This document shows, piece by piece, positions 23,969 to 31,830 of a stretch of 43,207 nucleotides of DNA. Each line of letters opens with the position of its first letter. The stretch's first letter is position 1. Both the position numbers and the translations under genes were made by a program. Under the pieces are notes generated by a model that worked only from the letters and a program-made list of their open reading frames with translations, was not told the DNA's origin and did no database searches. This stretch comes from an uncultured Lachnospiraceae bacterium (GTDB taxonomy: Bacteria > Bacillota > Clostridia > Lachnospirales > Lachnospiraceae), in contig CADBFP010000002.1 in NCBI GenBank assembly GCA_902793995.1, positions 1-43,207 of the forward strand. The letters run 5' to 3'.

Positions 23969-24505
23969 TCAGTCTTTCAATATATCTTTATTCCGCAAAA
24001 GGTAATCCACAAAGGACACCAGCGTGAGCAACACGGAAGCCCCCATCAGCACATCCGTAAAAGCTTTCCAAAAGGACCAGCCGGGCTGAAGCATCAGGGC
24101 TATCACCCAAATCATCTGCACATTGGTTTTGAACTTGGCTATCCGGCTGGCTGCCAGCACCACGCCCCGTTCCGAAGCAATGAGCCTTACCCCGCTGATG
24201 GCAAATTCCCGGGTCAGGATCAGGATCACCGCCCAGGCCGGCACCAGGCTCCATTCAATCAGAGCCACCAGCACGGCGCAGACCAGGGTCTTATCCGCCA
24301 GGGGATCCATAAACTTGCCGAAGTTGGTGATTTGGTTGTTCTTCCTGGCCAAATGGCCGTCCAGCAAATCCGTCAGAGAAGCAACGATAAACAGGCTGCA
24401 GGCGATCCGAAGCCAGAGAAGATCAAACTGTCCCAGGCATAGAACCGCCACCACAACCGGGATCATGCAGAAGCGGAAAACCGTCAATTTATTGGGTGTA
24501 TTCAT
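23969..24505 (-). CDS. pgsA: CDP-diacylglycerol-glycerol-3-phosphate 3-phosphatidyltransferase
   Basis: A 178-residue integral membrane enzyme that makes phosphatidylglycerophosphate from CDP-diacylglycerol and glycerol 3-phosphate. The CDP-alcohol phosphotransferase motif D-x2-DG-x2-AR-x8-G-x3-D-x3-D is complete (from DLLDGHLAR to GKFMDPLADK, about residues 46-72). Several transmembrane helices follow. The length and opening MNTPNKLTVFRF are typical of PgsA rather than cardiolipin or phosphatidylserine synthases. The ATG overlaps the rimO stop (ATGA, 24502-24505), the common rimO-pgsA coupling. Confidence 0.95.
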   Translation of the reverse strand: MNTPNKLTVFRFCMIPVVVAVLCLGQFDLLWLRIACSLFIVASLTDLLDGHLARKNNQITNFGKFMDPLADKTLVCAVLVALIEWSLVPAWAVILILTREFAISGVRLIASERGVVLAASRIAKFKTNVQMIWVIALMLQPGWSFWKAFTDVLMGASVLLTLVSFVDYLLRNKDILKD

Positions 24506-25830
24506 AAAACTTCCCCCAGCAAATCGTAATCCCGGGCGCCGCTGACACGGATCTCGGCAAAATCTCCGCTTTCTTTAAGACCCGCATCCGGAAAAAACAC
24601 CAGACCGTCCACCTCCGGGGCGTCCATGTAACTGCGTCCCACGCAAACCCCTTCTTCCGGCATATAGCCCTCCACCATCACTTTCAGCTGACGGCCTTTC
24701 ATGGCCCGGGCCTTGGCAAAGGCCACCTCCTGCTGGGCCAGCATCAATTCCCGGCGTCGGCGTTCCCTGGTCTTTTTAGGCACCTGCCCCTTCATTTTGT
24801 AAGCCGCCGTCCCCTCTTCCCGGGAATAAGAGAAAACTCCCAGGCGGTCGAAGGCGATTTCTCGGATAAAGCGGAGGTTTTCTTCATGCTCCTCTTCCGT
24901 TTCTCCGGGGAATCCGGCTATCAAGGTGGTTCTTAAGGCCAGGTCCGGCATCTTCTCCCGGAGCCGCCCGATGAGGGCCGTCACTTCCCGGCGGTTGGTG
25001 CGGCGCCCCATCCGGGCCAGCACCGTGTCCGCCGCATGCTGAATGGGCAGATCCAGGTAGTGACAGATTTTATCCGAAGAGGCCATGGCCTCTATCAACT
25101 CCTCCGTTATCTCCTCCGGGTAACCGTACAGCAAACGGATCCAGACCAGTCCCTCTATCTCTTCCAGACGCCTGAGCAGTTCCGGCAGTTTTTTGCTTCC
25201 GTACAGATCCGTGCCGTAAAGGGTGGTTTCCTGGGCTACCAGGATCAGTTCCTTCACGCCCCCTTCCACCAGCCGCCTGGCCTGCTCCACCACTTCTTCC
25301 AGGGGCAGACTCCGATAGGGCCCCCGCACGAAAGGAATGGCGCAATAGCTGCAGTATTTATCGCAGCCTTCCGCGATTTTCAAGTAAGCATAATGCCCGC
25401 CGGTGGTGAGAATCCGTTCCCGAACCAGGGGCAGGTACGAAAGATTATTGTAATAACGAAGCGGAGCCGCCGGCTTTTTCAAAGCTTCTTCCACCGCCTC
25501 CGCAATATGTTCATAAGCGCTGGTGCCCAGCACCCCGTCCAGTTCCGGCAGTTCCTGCAGGATTTCCTTCTGATAGCGTTCCGCCAGGCATCCCGCCGCC
25601 AGCAAAGCCCGGCAGCGGCCGTTTTCTTTATATGCCGCCATTTCCAAAATGGCGTCTATGCTTTCCTCTTTGGCATCTCCGATAAAAGAGCAGGTATTTA
25701 CCACGATGACTTCCGCCTGGGAAGCATCTTCCGTAAAGCGGTGCCCCGCCTTGGCCAGAAGTCCCAGCATGGCCTCGCTGTCCGTCAGGTTTTTATCGCA
25801 GCCCAGAGACAGGAAATAGACCAGGGCCAT
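24502..25830 (-). CDS. rimO: Ribosomal protein S12 methylthiotransferase
   Basis: A 442-residue radical SAM methylthiotransferase that modifies an aspartate of ribosomal protein S12. The N-terminal cluster cysteines are C11, C47 and C81. The radical SAM cluster motif is C156-x3-C160-x2-C163 (GCDKYCSYC), followed by IPFVRGPYRSLPLEEV. A TRAM domain forms the C-terminus. The opening VYFLSLGCDKNLTDSEAMLG separates RimO from MiaB. Its ATG overlaps the rpoZ stop by one base (TGATG). Downstream it is coupled to pgsA. Confidence 0.97.
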   Translation of the reverse strand: MALVYFLSLGCDKNLTDSEAMLGLLAKAGHRFTEDASQAEVIVVNTCSFIGDAKEESIDAILEMAAYKENGRCRALLAAGCLAERYQKEILQELPELDGVLGTSAYEHIAEAVEEALKKPAAPLRYYNNLSYLPLVRERILTTGGHYAYLKIAEGCDKYCSYCAIPFVRGPYRSLPLEEVVEQARRLVEGGVKELILVAQETTLYGTDLYGSKKLPELLRRLEEIEGLVWIRLLYGYPEEITEELIEAMASSDKICHYLDLPIQHAADTVLARMGRRTNRREVTALIGRLREKMPDLALRTTLIAGFPGETEEEHEENLRFIREIAFDRLGVFSYSREEGTAAYKMKGQVPKKTRERRRRELMLAQQEVAFAKARAMKGRQLKVMVEGYMPEEGVCVGRSYMDAPEVDGLVFFPDAGLKESGDFAEIRVSGARDYDLLGEVL

Positions 25831-26297
25831 CAGCCTTCCTCCGCAGAATCATCCTCGATTTCGCCTTCCTCCGGGGATTCCGCGGGGTCATCATAATCGG
25901 CAAAATCAGCCTCATCCAGCCCCTCTTCGTCCTCCTCGTCATCCTCTTCCTGCATGGCCTTTAAGTCCGCCAGGCGCATGGCTTCCATTTCTTCCAGCTT
26001 TCTGGCTTCTTCCTCGGCCCGTTTGGCTTTTTCCTCGACCCAGCGCCGTTCGTATTCTTCCTGGAACTTCTTATTCTCTTCTTCAGACAGAATACGGATA
26101 TCGCCTTCGTAAAGCTCTTCCACCGCTATGGAAAGGGGCTTGCGGGCATGATCCGGCAGGGTATAGTAGTCCTTATCCACCATCTGGCGGGCCCGTTTCG
26201 CCGTGCTCATCACGATGGAGTAGCGGCTTTTCACCACAGGTTCTCCCGCGTCTTTGTTGATTTTGTCCATCAGTTCCGAATAAGAAGGATGCAGCAT
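25830..26297 (-). CDS. rpoZ: RNA polymerase omega subunit with acidic C-terminal extension
   Basis: A 155-residue protein. Residues 1-80 are an omega subunit: MLHPSYSELMDKINKDAGEP, then SRYSIVMSTAKRARQM and KPLSIAVEELYEGDI, which binds and stabilises beta-prime. Residues about 84-155 extend well beyond the usual 65-90-residue subunit. They form a Glu/Lys/Ala/Arg helical (coiled-coil-like) stretch followed by a highly acidic Asp/Glu tail (EEDDEEDEEG...EIEDDSAEEG). The ATG at 26297 follows AAGGAG. It is 27 bp from gmk, the conserved gmk-rpoZ order. Confidence 0.93.
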   Translation of the reverse strand: MLHPSYSELMDKINKDAGEPVVKSRYSIVMSTAKRARQMVDKDYYTLPDHARKPLSIAVEELYEGDIRILSEEENKKFQEEYERRWVEEKAKRAEEEARKLEEMEAMRLADLKAMQEEDDEEDEEGLDEADFADYDDPAESPEEGEIEDDSAEEG

Positions 26298-26324
26298 AAT
26301 GAAACTCCTTTAGCAAAAAATCAA

Positions 26325-26999
26325 TCAATTTATCCTATCACAAGCTTCTTCATCTTGCAAGATATTCCGCAAATCCGCCTGGATCTGCCTGGTCAGCTTT
26401 AAGGCCTCCCGCCGGGAAAGCCCCAGTTTTTTCTTCCGGTGCATGAGACCGTCTATCTCCCCGGCAGCCTCTTCCACCACATCGTTCACCACCAGATGGT
26501 GGTACTGCGGCACCACATCCGCCTCCGCCACAGCTTTTTTCAGCCGGGAAAGGATCTGCTCACGGCTCTCGGTGCCCCGCCCCTCAATGCGGCGCTTTAA
26601 TTCCCTGGCGCTGGGGGGGATCAGATACACCGAAACCGCCTCGGGGCAGGCTTTCATTACATTGACGGCTCCTTCCACCTCTATATCCAGCACCACGGTT
26701 TTCCCCGCATTCCGCAGTTCTTCCACATGCTCCCGCAGGGTGCCGTAGGCCTTTTCGAAAAAGCGGGCGTATTCCAGAAATTTATCTTCTTCCACCCACT
26801 TGTCAAAGGTTTCCGCATCGATGAAAAAGTAATCTTTTCCATGCACCTCACCGGGTCTGGGGGGTCTGGTGGTGGCGGACACCGAAAACGCATAATCCGG
26901 ATGGTTCTCCATCAGATGCCGGATCACGGTTCCCTTTCCCACGCCGGAAAAACCGGATATCACCAGCAGTCCGCCTTTTTTTGTCTTTTTAGCTGCCAT
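26325..26999 (-). CDS. gmk: Guanylate kinase
   Basis: A 224-residue nucleotide kinase converting GMP to GDP. The P-loop is GFSGVGKGT (16-24), followed by SVSATTRPPRPGEVHGKDY with the GMP-binding residues and VLDIEVEGA. I chose the ATG at 26999 (MAAKKTKKGG), which has GGGAG 7 bases upstream and lies downstream of a strong promoter. A longer upstream open frame has no kinase character. It is first gene of the gmk-rpoZ-rimO-pgsA-hypothetical-DUF2953-gerW series. The 5' region is shared with a divergently transcribed membrane gene. Confidence 0.97.
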   Translation of the reverse strand: MAAKKTKKGGLLVISGFSGVGKGTVIRHLMENHPDYAFSVSATTRPPRPGEVHGKDYFFIDAETFDKWVEEDKFLEYARFFEKAYGTLREHVEELRNAGKTVVLDIEVEGAVNVMKACPEAVSVYLIPPSARELKRRIEGRGTESREQILSRLKKAVAEADVVPQYHHLVVNDVVEEAAGEIDGLMHRKKKLGLSRREALKLTRQIQADLRNILQDEEACDRIN

Positions 27000-27017
27000 A
27001 GCACATCTCCCTCTGCG

Positions 27018-27067
27018 TTGACATTCCAACCTGCTTTGATTATAATTCATCCGGAAACATTCGTCAA
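27018..27067. promoter_or_regulatory. Bidirectional gmk / small membrane protein promoter
   Basis: The palindrome ATTATAAT (27039-27046) contains a perfect TATAAT on both strands. On plus, TTGACA (27018-27023) lies 17 bases from TATAAT (27041-27046). On minus, TTGACG (27062-27067) lies 17 bases from TATAAT (complement of 27039-27044). The two promoters fully overlap and cannot be occupied by two polymerases at once. Predicted starts are near 27053 (plus) and 27032 (minus). Confidence 0.85.
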
Positions 27068-27084
27068 TGAAAGAGGGATCACCC

Positions 27085-27330
27085 ATGCACAATAAAATCC
27101 GCCGGATCGGGGCTATCGCGGTCATCGGCCTGCTCCTTTCCCTGTATGTCATCTGTTTTATTGCCGCTCTTATCGGTTCCGAAAAGGCCCAAATCATCTT
27201 CAAGGCCACCCTGGGGCTTACCGTTGCCCTGCCGGTTTTGCTGTACATTTTCATTCTGTTCTTAAAGGCAGCCAAGCGCCGGGCGGAAAGGGCCGCCGAA
27301 GAAGCGGAAAAACCCGGCGATTCTCCCTGA
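27085..27330 (+). CDS. Small two-helix membrane protein
   Basis: An 81-residue protein with two transmembrane helices (about 9-30 and 44-64), a basic N-terminus, and a charged cytoplasmic-type tail KAAKRRAERAAEEAEKPGD. I do not recognise the family. The ATG at 27085 follows AGAGGG by 7 bases; an upstream ATG at 27067 overlaps the promoter. It is divergent from gmk and shares its promoter core. Strong expression signals support it as a real gene. Function unknown. Confidence 0.8.
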   Translation: MHNKIRRIGAIAVIGLLLSLYVICFIAALIGSEKAQIIFKATLGLTVALPVLLYIFILFLKAAKRRAERAAEEAEKPGDSP

Positions 27331-27347
27331 ATCCCGCAATAAATTTA

Positions 27348-27376
27348 TTTACAAAAAACGCTTTTTATTCTATAAT
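27348..27376 (+). promoter_or_regulatory. Promoter of the GT2-gtrA-yfhO operon
   Basis: TTTACA (27348-27353), a 17-base spacer and perfect TATAAT (27371-27376). The leader of about 75 bases can form two small hairpins, ATAGGCCT/AGGTCTAT and TCTGCC/GGCAGG, before AGGAAGGA at the start codon. Confidence 0.85.
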
Positions 27377-27456
27377 ACAGCAGATAGGCCTTTCAGGTCT
27401 ATTCAGTTATGCTGTCTGCCCCTCCGGCAGGGCAGCCAAAGGAAGGACACTCAGCT

Positions 27457-28431
27457 ATGCATACGGTCGATATCGTGGTTCCCTGCTACAATGAAGCGGA
27501 GGTGCTGCGCGCCTTTTTGGAAGAAAGCGAGAAAACCCTCTCCCCCCTGGGAGATTACCGCTTTTCCTATATATTCGTCAATGACGGGTCCCGGGACGAG
27601 ACCCTGTCTATCCTGCGGCAAATGAGCCGGGAAAACCAGCGGGTGCATTATCTCTCCTTTTCCCGGAACTTCGGCAAGGAAGCCGCCATGTACGCCGGCC
27701 TCAAGCACACCTCCGGGGACTTTGTGGTGGTGATGGATGCGGATTTGCAGCATCCCCCTGCCCTGATCCCCAAGATGATCGAGGAAATCGAGGCCGGCCA
27801 TGACTGCGCCGCTGCCTGCCGCATGAACCGGAAAGGGGAAAAAAGCCTCACCAGCCGGATCTCCGGCCTGTTTTACGGCATCAGCAATTCCCTCTCGGAG
27901 GTCAAAATGCCTCAGAACGCCGTGGATTTCCGTATGATGAGCCGGCCCATGGTGGATGCCATCCTAAAGCTTTCCGAAGTGGAGCGCTTCTCCAAAGGTA
28001 TTTTCGTCTGGGTGGGATTCGACACGGTCTGGATCCCCTATGAAAATGTGGAACGGACCATAGGGGCCAGCAAATGGAGCTTTAAGAGCCTGCTGAAGTA
28101 TGCCATAGACGGCATCACTTCCTTTACCATCAAGCCCCTGAAACTGATCCGCAATTCGGGTCTTTTTCTCTTTGTCTGCGCTATCCTGTACATTCTCATC
28201 ACCCTGATCAAAACCCTGATTATGGGGAAGGATGTGCCCGGTTATGCCTCCCTGCTCTGCGTGGTGCTCTTTTTGGGAGGGACCCTCCAATTGTCCCTGG
28301 GAATCGTAGGGGAATATATCGCCCACATTTATCTGGAAGCGAAGGACCGGCCCATTTACATCCTTCAGGAAAGTGACATAGCCAGTCCGGAAATCACCCC
28401 GGATCCCCGGAAGGAAAAGAGATCCGTATGA
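27457..28431 (+). CDS. Family 2 glycosyltransferase, polyprenyl-phosphate sugar synthase type
   Basis: A 324-residue GT2 enzyme like DPM1/GtrB/CsbB. The nucleotide-sugar fold starts with VDIVVPCYNEAEV and NDGSRDET. The metal-binding motif is DAD (94-96) in VVMDADLQHPP. ASKWSFKSLLKYAIDG and two C-terminal transmembrane helices (about 232-252 and 265-290) follow. Such enzymes load a sugar from UDP onto undecaprenyl phosphate on the cytoplasmic face. I chose the ATG at 27457 (MHTVDIVVPC) with AGGAAGGA 9 bases upstream. It overlaps gtrA by four bases. By context it supplies the lipid-linked sugar to the GtrA flippase and YfhO. Confidence 0.93.
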   Translation: MHTVDIVVPCYNEAEVLRAFLEESEKTLSPLGDYRFSYIFVNDGSRDETLSILRQMSRENQRVHYLSFSRNFGKEAAMYAGLKHTSGDFVVVMDADLQHPPALIPKMIEEIEAGHDCAAACRMNRKGEKSLTSRISGLFYGISNSLSEVKMPQNAVDFRMMSRPMVDAILKLSEVERFSKGIFVWVGFDTVWIPYENVERTIGASKWSFKSLLKYAIDGITSFTIKPLKLIRNSGLFLFVCAILYILITLIKTLIMGKDVPGYASLLCVVLFLGGTLQLSLGIVGEYIAHIYLEAKDRPIYILQESDIASPEITPDPRKEKRSV

Positions 28432-28859
28432 AGAATCTTTGGAAAAAGCTCTTCAATCGGGAGACCGTCAGCTACCTGATTTTCGGGGTCCTTACCACCG
28501 TGGTGAACTACCTTGTTTACTACGGCCTGCGGCACTTTGAGATCAATTACATGATTGCCAATGCGGCTGCCTGGGTGGCCGCCGTGCTCTTTGCCTATTT
28601 CACCAACAAGCACTTCGTGTTTGAGAGCCACGATTATTCCCCCCGGGTGATGCTGCCGGAAATGGGCCGCTTCGCCGCCGGACGCCTGATTACCCTGCTG
28701 ATGGAACAGGTTTTCCTCTATGTTACCGTGGATCTGTTAGGGGGGAACGACCGGATCATGAAGCTGATCATCTCCGTGGCGGTGGTGATTGTAAATTATG
28801 TTCTCAGCAAGCTGTTTATATTCAAGAATAAGATGAAGAAGGAAGAAAAGCATGAGTAA
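28428..28859 (+). CDS. GtrA/GtcA family membrane protein
   Basis: A 143-residue protein with four transmembrane helices, typical of GtrA/GtcA. Conserved features are the early YLIFGVLTTVVNYLVYYGL, FAYFTNKHFVFES and the C-terminal NYVLSKLFIFK. Family members are thought to flip undecaprenyl-phosphate sugars across the membrane. The start overlaps the GT2 stop (ATGA, 28428-28431) and its stop overlaps the yfhO start by 8 bases (28852-28859), so the three proteins are likely made in step. Confidence 0.93.
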   Translation: MKNLWKKLFNRETVSYLIFGVLTTVVNYLVYYGLRHFEINYMIANAAAWVAAVLFAYFTNKHFVFESHDYSPRVMLPEMGRFAAGRLITLLMEQVFLYVTVDLLGGNDRIMKLIISVAVVIVNYVLSKLFIFKNKMKKEEKHE

Positions 28860-31797
28860 TCCCATGAAAACAAAACGGAGTTTCCAGGAAAAGCTCCCCC
28901 TGATTCTGGCCTTTGTGATCCCCATTTTGATCATGCTGGGGATTTTTGCCGGGAAAGAAATCTGGCCCTTCGGGGACAACTGTTTTCTGCGTACCGACTT
29001 ATACCACCAATATGTGGCCTTTTTCGAGGATCTGGGGGACCGCATGCGGGAGGGAAAAAGTCTTTTCTTCGCCTTTGACATAGGCCTGGGCAGCAACTAT
29101 TCCGCCCTCTTTGCCTATTATCTCTGCGGACCTCTGCACCTTTTGGCTTTTCTGATTCCTACGGAATATATGATCGAGTTCATCACCCTTTTGATTGTGC
29201 TGAAAATCGGTCTTTGCGGCTGGGCCATGGCCTGGTATCTTTCCAAGCGCTTTAACACCCGCCACTTCGGCATAGCCATTTGCGGCATCTGCTATGCCTT
29301 AAGCGGCTATCTGGCGGCTTACAGCTGGAATGTCATGTGGCTGGATGTGCTTTGGCTGGGCGTCATCGCCCTTTACGGCCTGGAAAAGCTGATAAAGGAA
29401 AACAAACCCATCCTCTACTGCGTTTCCCTGGCCCTGGCCATTCTGTGCAATTATTATATCAGCATCATGCTCTGCGCCTTTTTGGCCCTGTATTTCCTGA
29501 ACCGGCTGATTGCTTACTCGCCTTTGGGCTGGAAGCAGGTGCTGCGGAAGACCTTATCCTTCGCCCTTTACTCCCTGATTGCCGGAGCCATTGCGGCGGT
29601 GCTGGTGCTGCCGGCGGCCTTTGCCTTAAAGGGCACTGCCTCCTCCGGCTCCATCTTCCCCAAAACCCTGACCAATTATTTCTCCATTGTGGAAATGCTG
29701 GCACGCCACCTGGTGGTGGTGGATTGCGAAATCGGCCTGGATCACTGGCCCAATATCTATTCCGGGGTGCTGGTGTTCCTGCTGGTGCCTCTGTATTACA
29801 TGAACAGGCGGATCAGCTTCCGGGAAAAAATTGCCAATTCCATGCTGCTGGGCTTTTTGCTTCTCAGCTTCAATATGAACATGCTGGATTTTATGTGGCA
29901 TGGCTTCCATTACCCCAATTCCCTGCCCTGCCGCTTCTCCTTCCTTTACACCTTCCTGCTGACAGCCATGTGCTTTGAAGGCTTCCAGAAGTGGGATACC
30001 GTGAAGAAGGAAAGCCTGGTGCGGGTAATGTGGGGCGCCATCTTCTTCATCCTCCTGGCGGAACTGATTACGGACTCCAAGGAGATTCCTTACTATGCCT
30101 GCTATGCCAGCATCGCTTTTATAGCTCTTTATACCCTCTTTGCTTATCTGCACAAGGCCGGCTATCTGGAGCGCAGCTCCATGTACGCTTTAATGCTTTG
30201 CGTGCTGATTGTGGAAATGGGTCTGAACACGGCGGTGACCAGCGTTTCCTATGTGCGCCGTTCCGACTTTATGATGTTTAACGACAGCTTTGACACCCTG
30301 GTGGCGGAAGCCGAACGGGACAAAATCTTTACCCGGGTGGAGCGCCAGTATATCCGAACCAAAAACGACGGCGCTTACTTCGGCTACAACAGCGCCTCCA
30401 TCTTCTCTTCCACCACAAACAAGGCCATCTCCGAGTTCTACAAAAAGGTGGGTCTGGAAGGCAATACCAACGCCTATGCCATCACCGGCGCCACCCCTTT
30501 TATGTGGTCCTTCCTGGATATTGAATACAAGTTAACGGATGCCCGGCTGCCGGACAGCCCGGTTTACGAGCTGATCACCTCTGCGCAGAACCGGAAGGGA
30601 GGCACCAATTATCTCTACCGCAATCTTTACACCCTGCCCCTGGCCTATCTGGCGCCGCAGGATATAGGAGATCTGTGGAATCCCAATTCCAGCAACCCTG
30701 TCCGCAGCCAGAACAGCTATGCCAATCTGGCCGCCGGGGTGGGCAATGTATTTGACAGCGTAAATCCCAATATCTCCGGCACGGAAATGACCTATACCGC
30801 GGATCAGGCAGGCCATTATTTCGTGCATGTGACAGGGGGAGTGAAAAAAGTCACCGCCACCGTAAACGGAGATAAATCCCGGGTCTGGGACAGCCTGGAC
30901 CGGAACTACCTGGTGGACTACGGCTATGTAAACGAGGGAGATCAGCTAAAGCTGGTGGCATCGGACAAGGATGCCAATATGGCCGGCAACATGCACCGCC
31001 TCAATATGGACAACTTCATCGCCTTCCACCAGCGGCTCAGCGCCAGTCCCCTGCAGATTACGGAGTTTACGGACAAAACCTTTAAGACGGAAATCCGGGG
31101 CACGGTGGATGCGCAGCAGGATTCCCTGTTGGTCTATTCCATCCCCATCGATCCGGGCTGGCATGCCACGGTAGATGGGCAGGATGTGGAAATCACGCCC
31201 CTGGCGGATGCCTTTGTGGGGGTGAAAGTACCGGCGGGCCATCATGAAGTCGTCATCGATTTCGTACCGGAAGGCTTCCAGCTGGGCCTGATGATCTCCC
31301 TGGGCGGTTTGGCGCTGCTCCTGATCATGCTGGCGGTCCATCTCCTGCTGGATGCCAACCGCAAGAAAGAAATCGTTTCCGAGGAGACGCCGGAAGGGGC
31401 TGCGGTAGGGGAACTGCCTGCGGAGGGAACACCGGAAGGAATGGAGGCCGGCCCCGCTGCGGAAGCGGGCAGCGCCGAGGCGCCGGGAGAACTGAACCCC
31501 GCCTGGCCGGTGATGAGCGGCATTCTGAATAAAGCGGAAGAAATCCGCCGGGAAGAGGGAGAAGAAGCCGTGGAGCTGATTCCCGATGATCCCGCTCTCC
31601 TGCTGGAGGAAGAGACAGACGGCTTTATCGACGAGGGTCACGAGGTTGTCTGGGAAACCGCCGGAGAGTTATCGGAAGAAACCGCCGGAGAAACCATCCC
31701 TGAGGAAGCCATTCCTGAGGAAGCCATCCCCGAGGAAGCCGTTCCCGAGGAAGCCGTTCCCGAGGAAGCCATCCTCAAGGATACGCCGAAAGAATAA
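28852..31797 (+). CDS. YfhO family membrane glycosyltransferase with acidic repeat tail
   Basis: A 981-residue polytopic protein of the YfhO family, GT-C-like enzymes proposed to transfer sugars from polyprenyl-phosphate donors to surface polymers. There are about a dozen transmembrane helices in residues 15-460, with the family-like N-terminal DLYHQYVAFFEDLGDRM (loop with acidic residues) and GLGSNYSALFAYY. An extracytoplasmic beta-rich domain covers about 470-805, and a last helix is at about 811-836. Residues 837-981 form an acidic low-complexity tail ending in five IPEEA/VPEEA repeats (949-973), which is not a standard part of the family. In Bacillus and Listeria the CsbB-GtcA-YfhO set glycosylates lipoteichoic acid. 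The acceptor here is unknown. Confidence 0.92.
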   Translation: MSNPMKTKRSFQEKLPLILAFVIPILIMLGIFAGKEIWPFGDNCFLRTDLYHQYVAFFEDLGDRMREGKSLFFAFDIGLGSNYSALFAYYLCGPLHLLAFLIPTEYMIEFITLLIVLKIGLCGWAMAWYLSKRFNTRHFGIAICGICYALSGYLAAYSWNVMWLDVLWLGVIALYGLEKLIKENKPILYCVSLALAILCNYYISIMLCAFLALYFLNRLIAYSPLGWKQVLRKTLSFALYSLIAGAIAAVLVLPAAFALKGTASSGSIFPKTLTNYFSIVEMLARHLVVVDCEIGLDHWPNIYSGVLVFLLVPLYYMNRRISFREKIANSMLLGFLLLSFNMNMLDFMWHGFHYPNSLPCRFSFLYTFLLTAMCFEGFQKWDTVKKESLVRVMWGAIFFILLAELITDSKEIPYYACYASIAFIALYTLFAYLHKAGYLERSSMYALMLCVLIVEMGLNTAVTSVSYVRRSDFMMFNDSFDTLVAEAERDKIFTRVERQYIRTKNDGAYFGYNSASIFSSTTNKAISEFYKKVGLEGNTNAYAITGATPFMWSFLDIEYKLTDARLPDSPVYELITSAQNRKGGTNYLYRNLYTLPLAYLAPQDIGDLWNPNSSNPVRSQNSYANLAAGVGNVFDSVNPNISGTEMTYTADQAGHYFVHVTGGVKKVTATVNGDKSRVWDSLDRNYLVDYGYVNEGDQLKLVASDKDANMAGNMHRLNMDNFIAFHQRLSASPLQITEFTDKTFKTEIRGTVDAQQDSLLVYSIPIDPGWHATVDGQDVEITPLADAFVGVKVPAGHHEVVIDFVPEGFQLGLMISLGGLALLLIMLAVHLLLDANRKKEIVSEETPEGAAVGELPAEGTPEGMEAGPAAEAGSAEAPGELNPAWPVMSGILNKAEEIRREEGEEAVELIPDDPALLLEEETDGFIDEGHEVVWETAGELSEETAGETIPEEAIPEEAIPEEAVPEEAVPEEAILKDTPKE
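31696..31770. repeat. 15-bp tandem repeat encoding (I/V)PEEA
   Basis: Five contiguous 15-base copies of the pattern RTYCCYGAGGAAGCC in the 3' end of the yfhO-family gene encode the pentapeptide Ile/Val-Pro-Glu-Glu-Ala. Copies differ only at a few bases, suggesting slippage-driven expansion. Confidence 0.95.
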
Positions 31798-31830
31798 AAA
31801 TCCACTACCGAAAGAAAGGGCGAAACGAAT

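Noticed and set aside
26325-27275. Longer gmk reading frame starting about 90 codons upstream
   Set aside because: The extra N-terminus crosses the promoter and the divergent gene and has no family similarity. The ATG at 26999 has a proper ribosome site.
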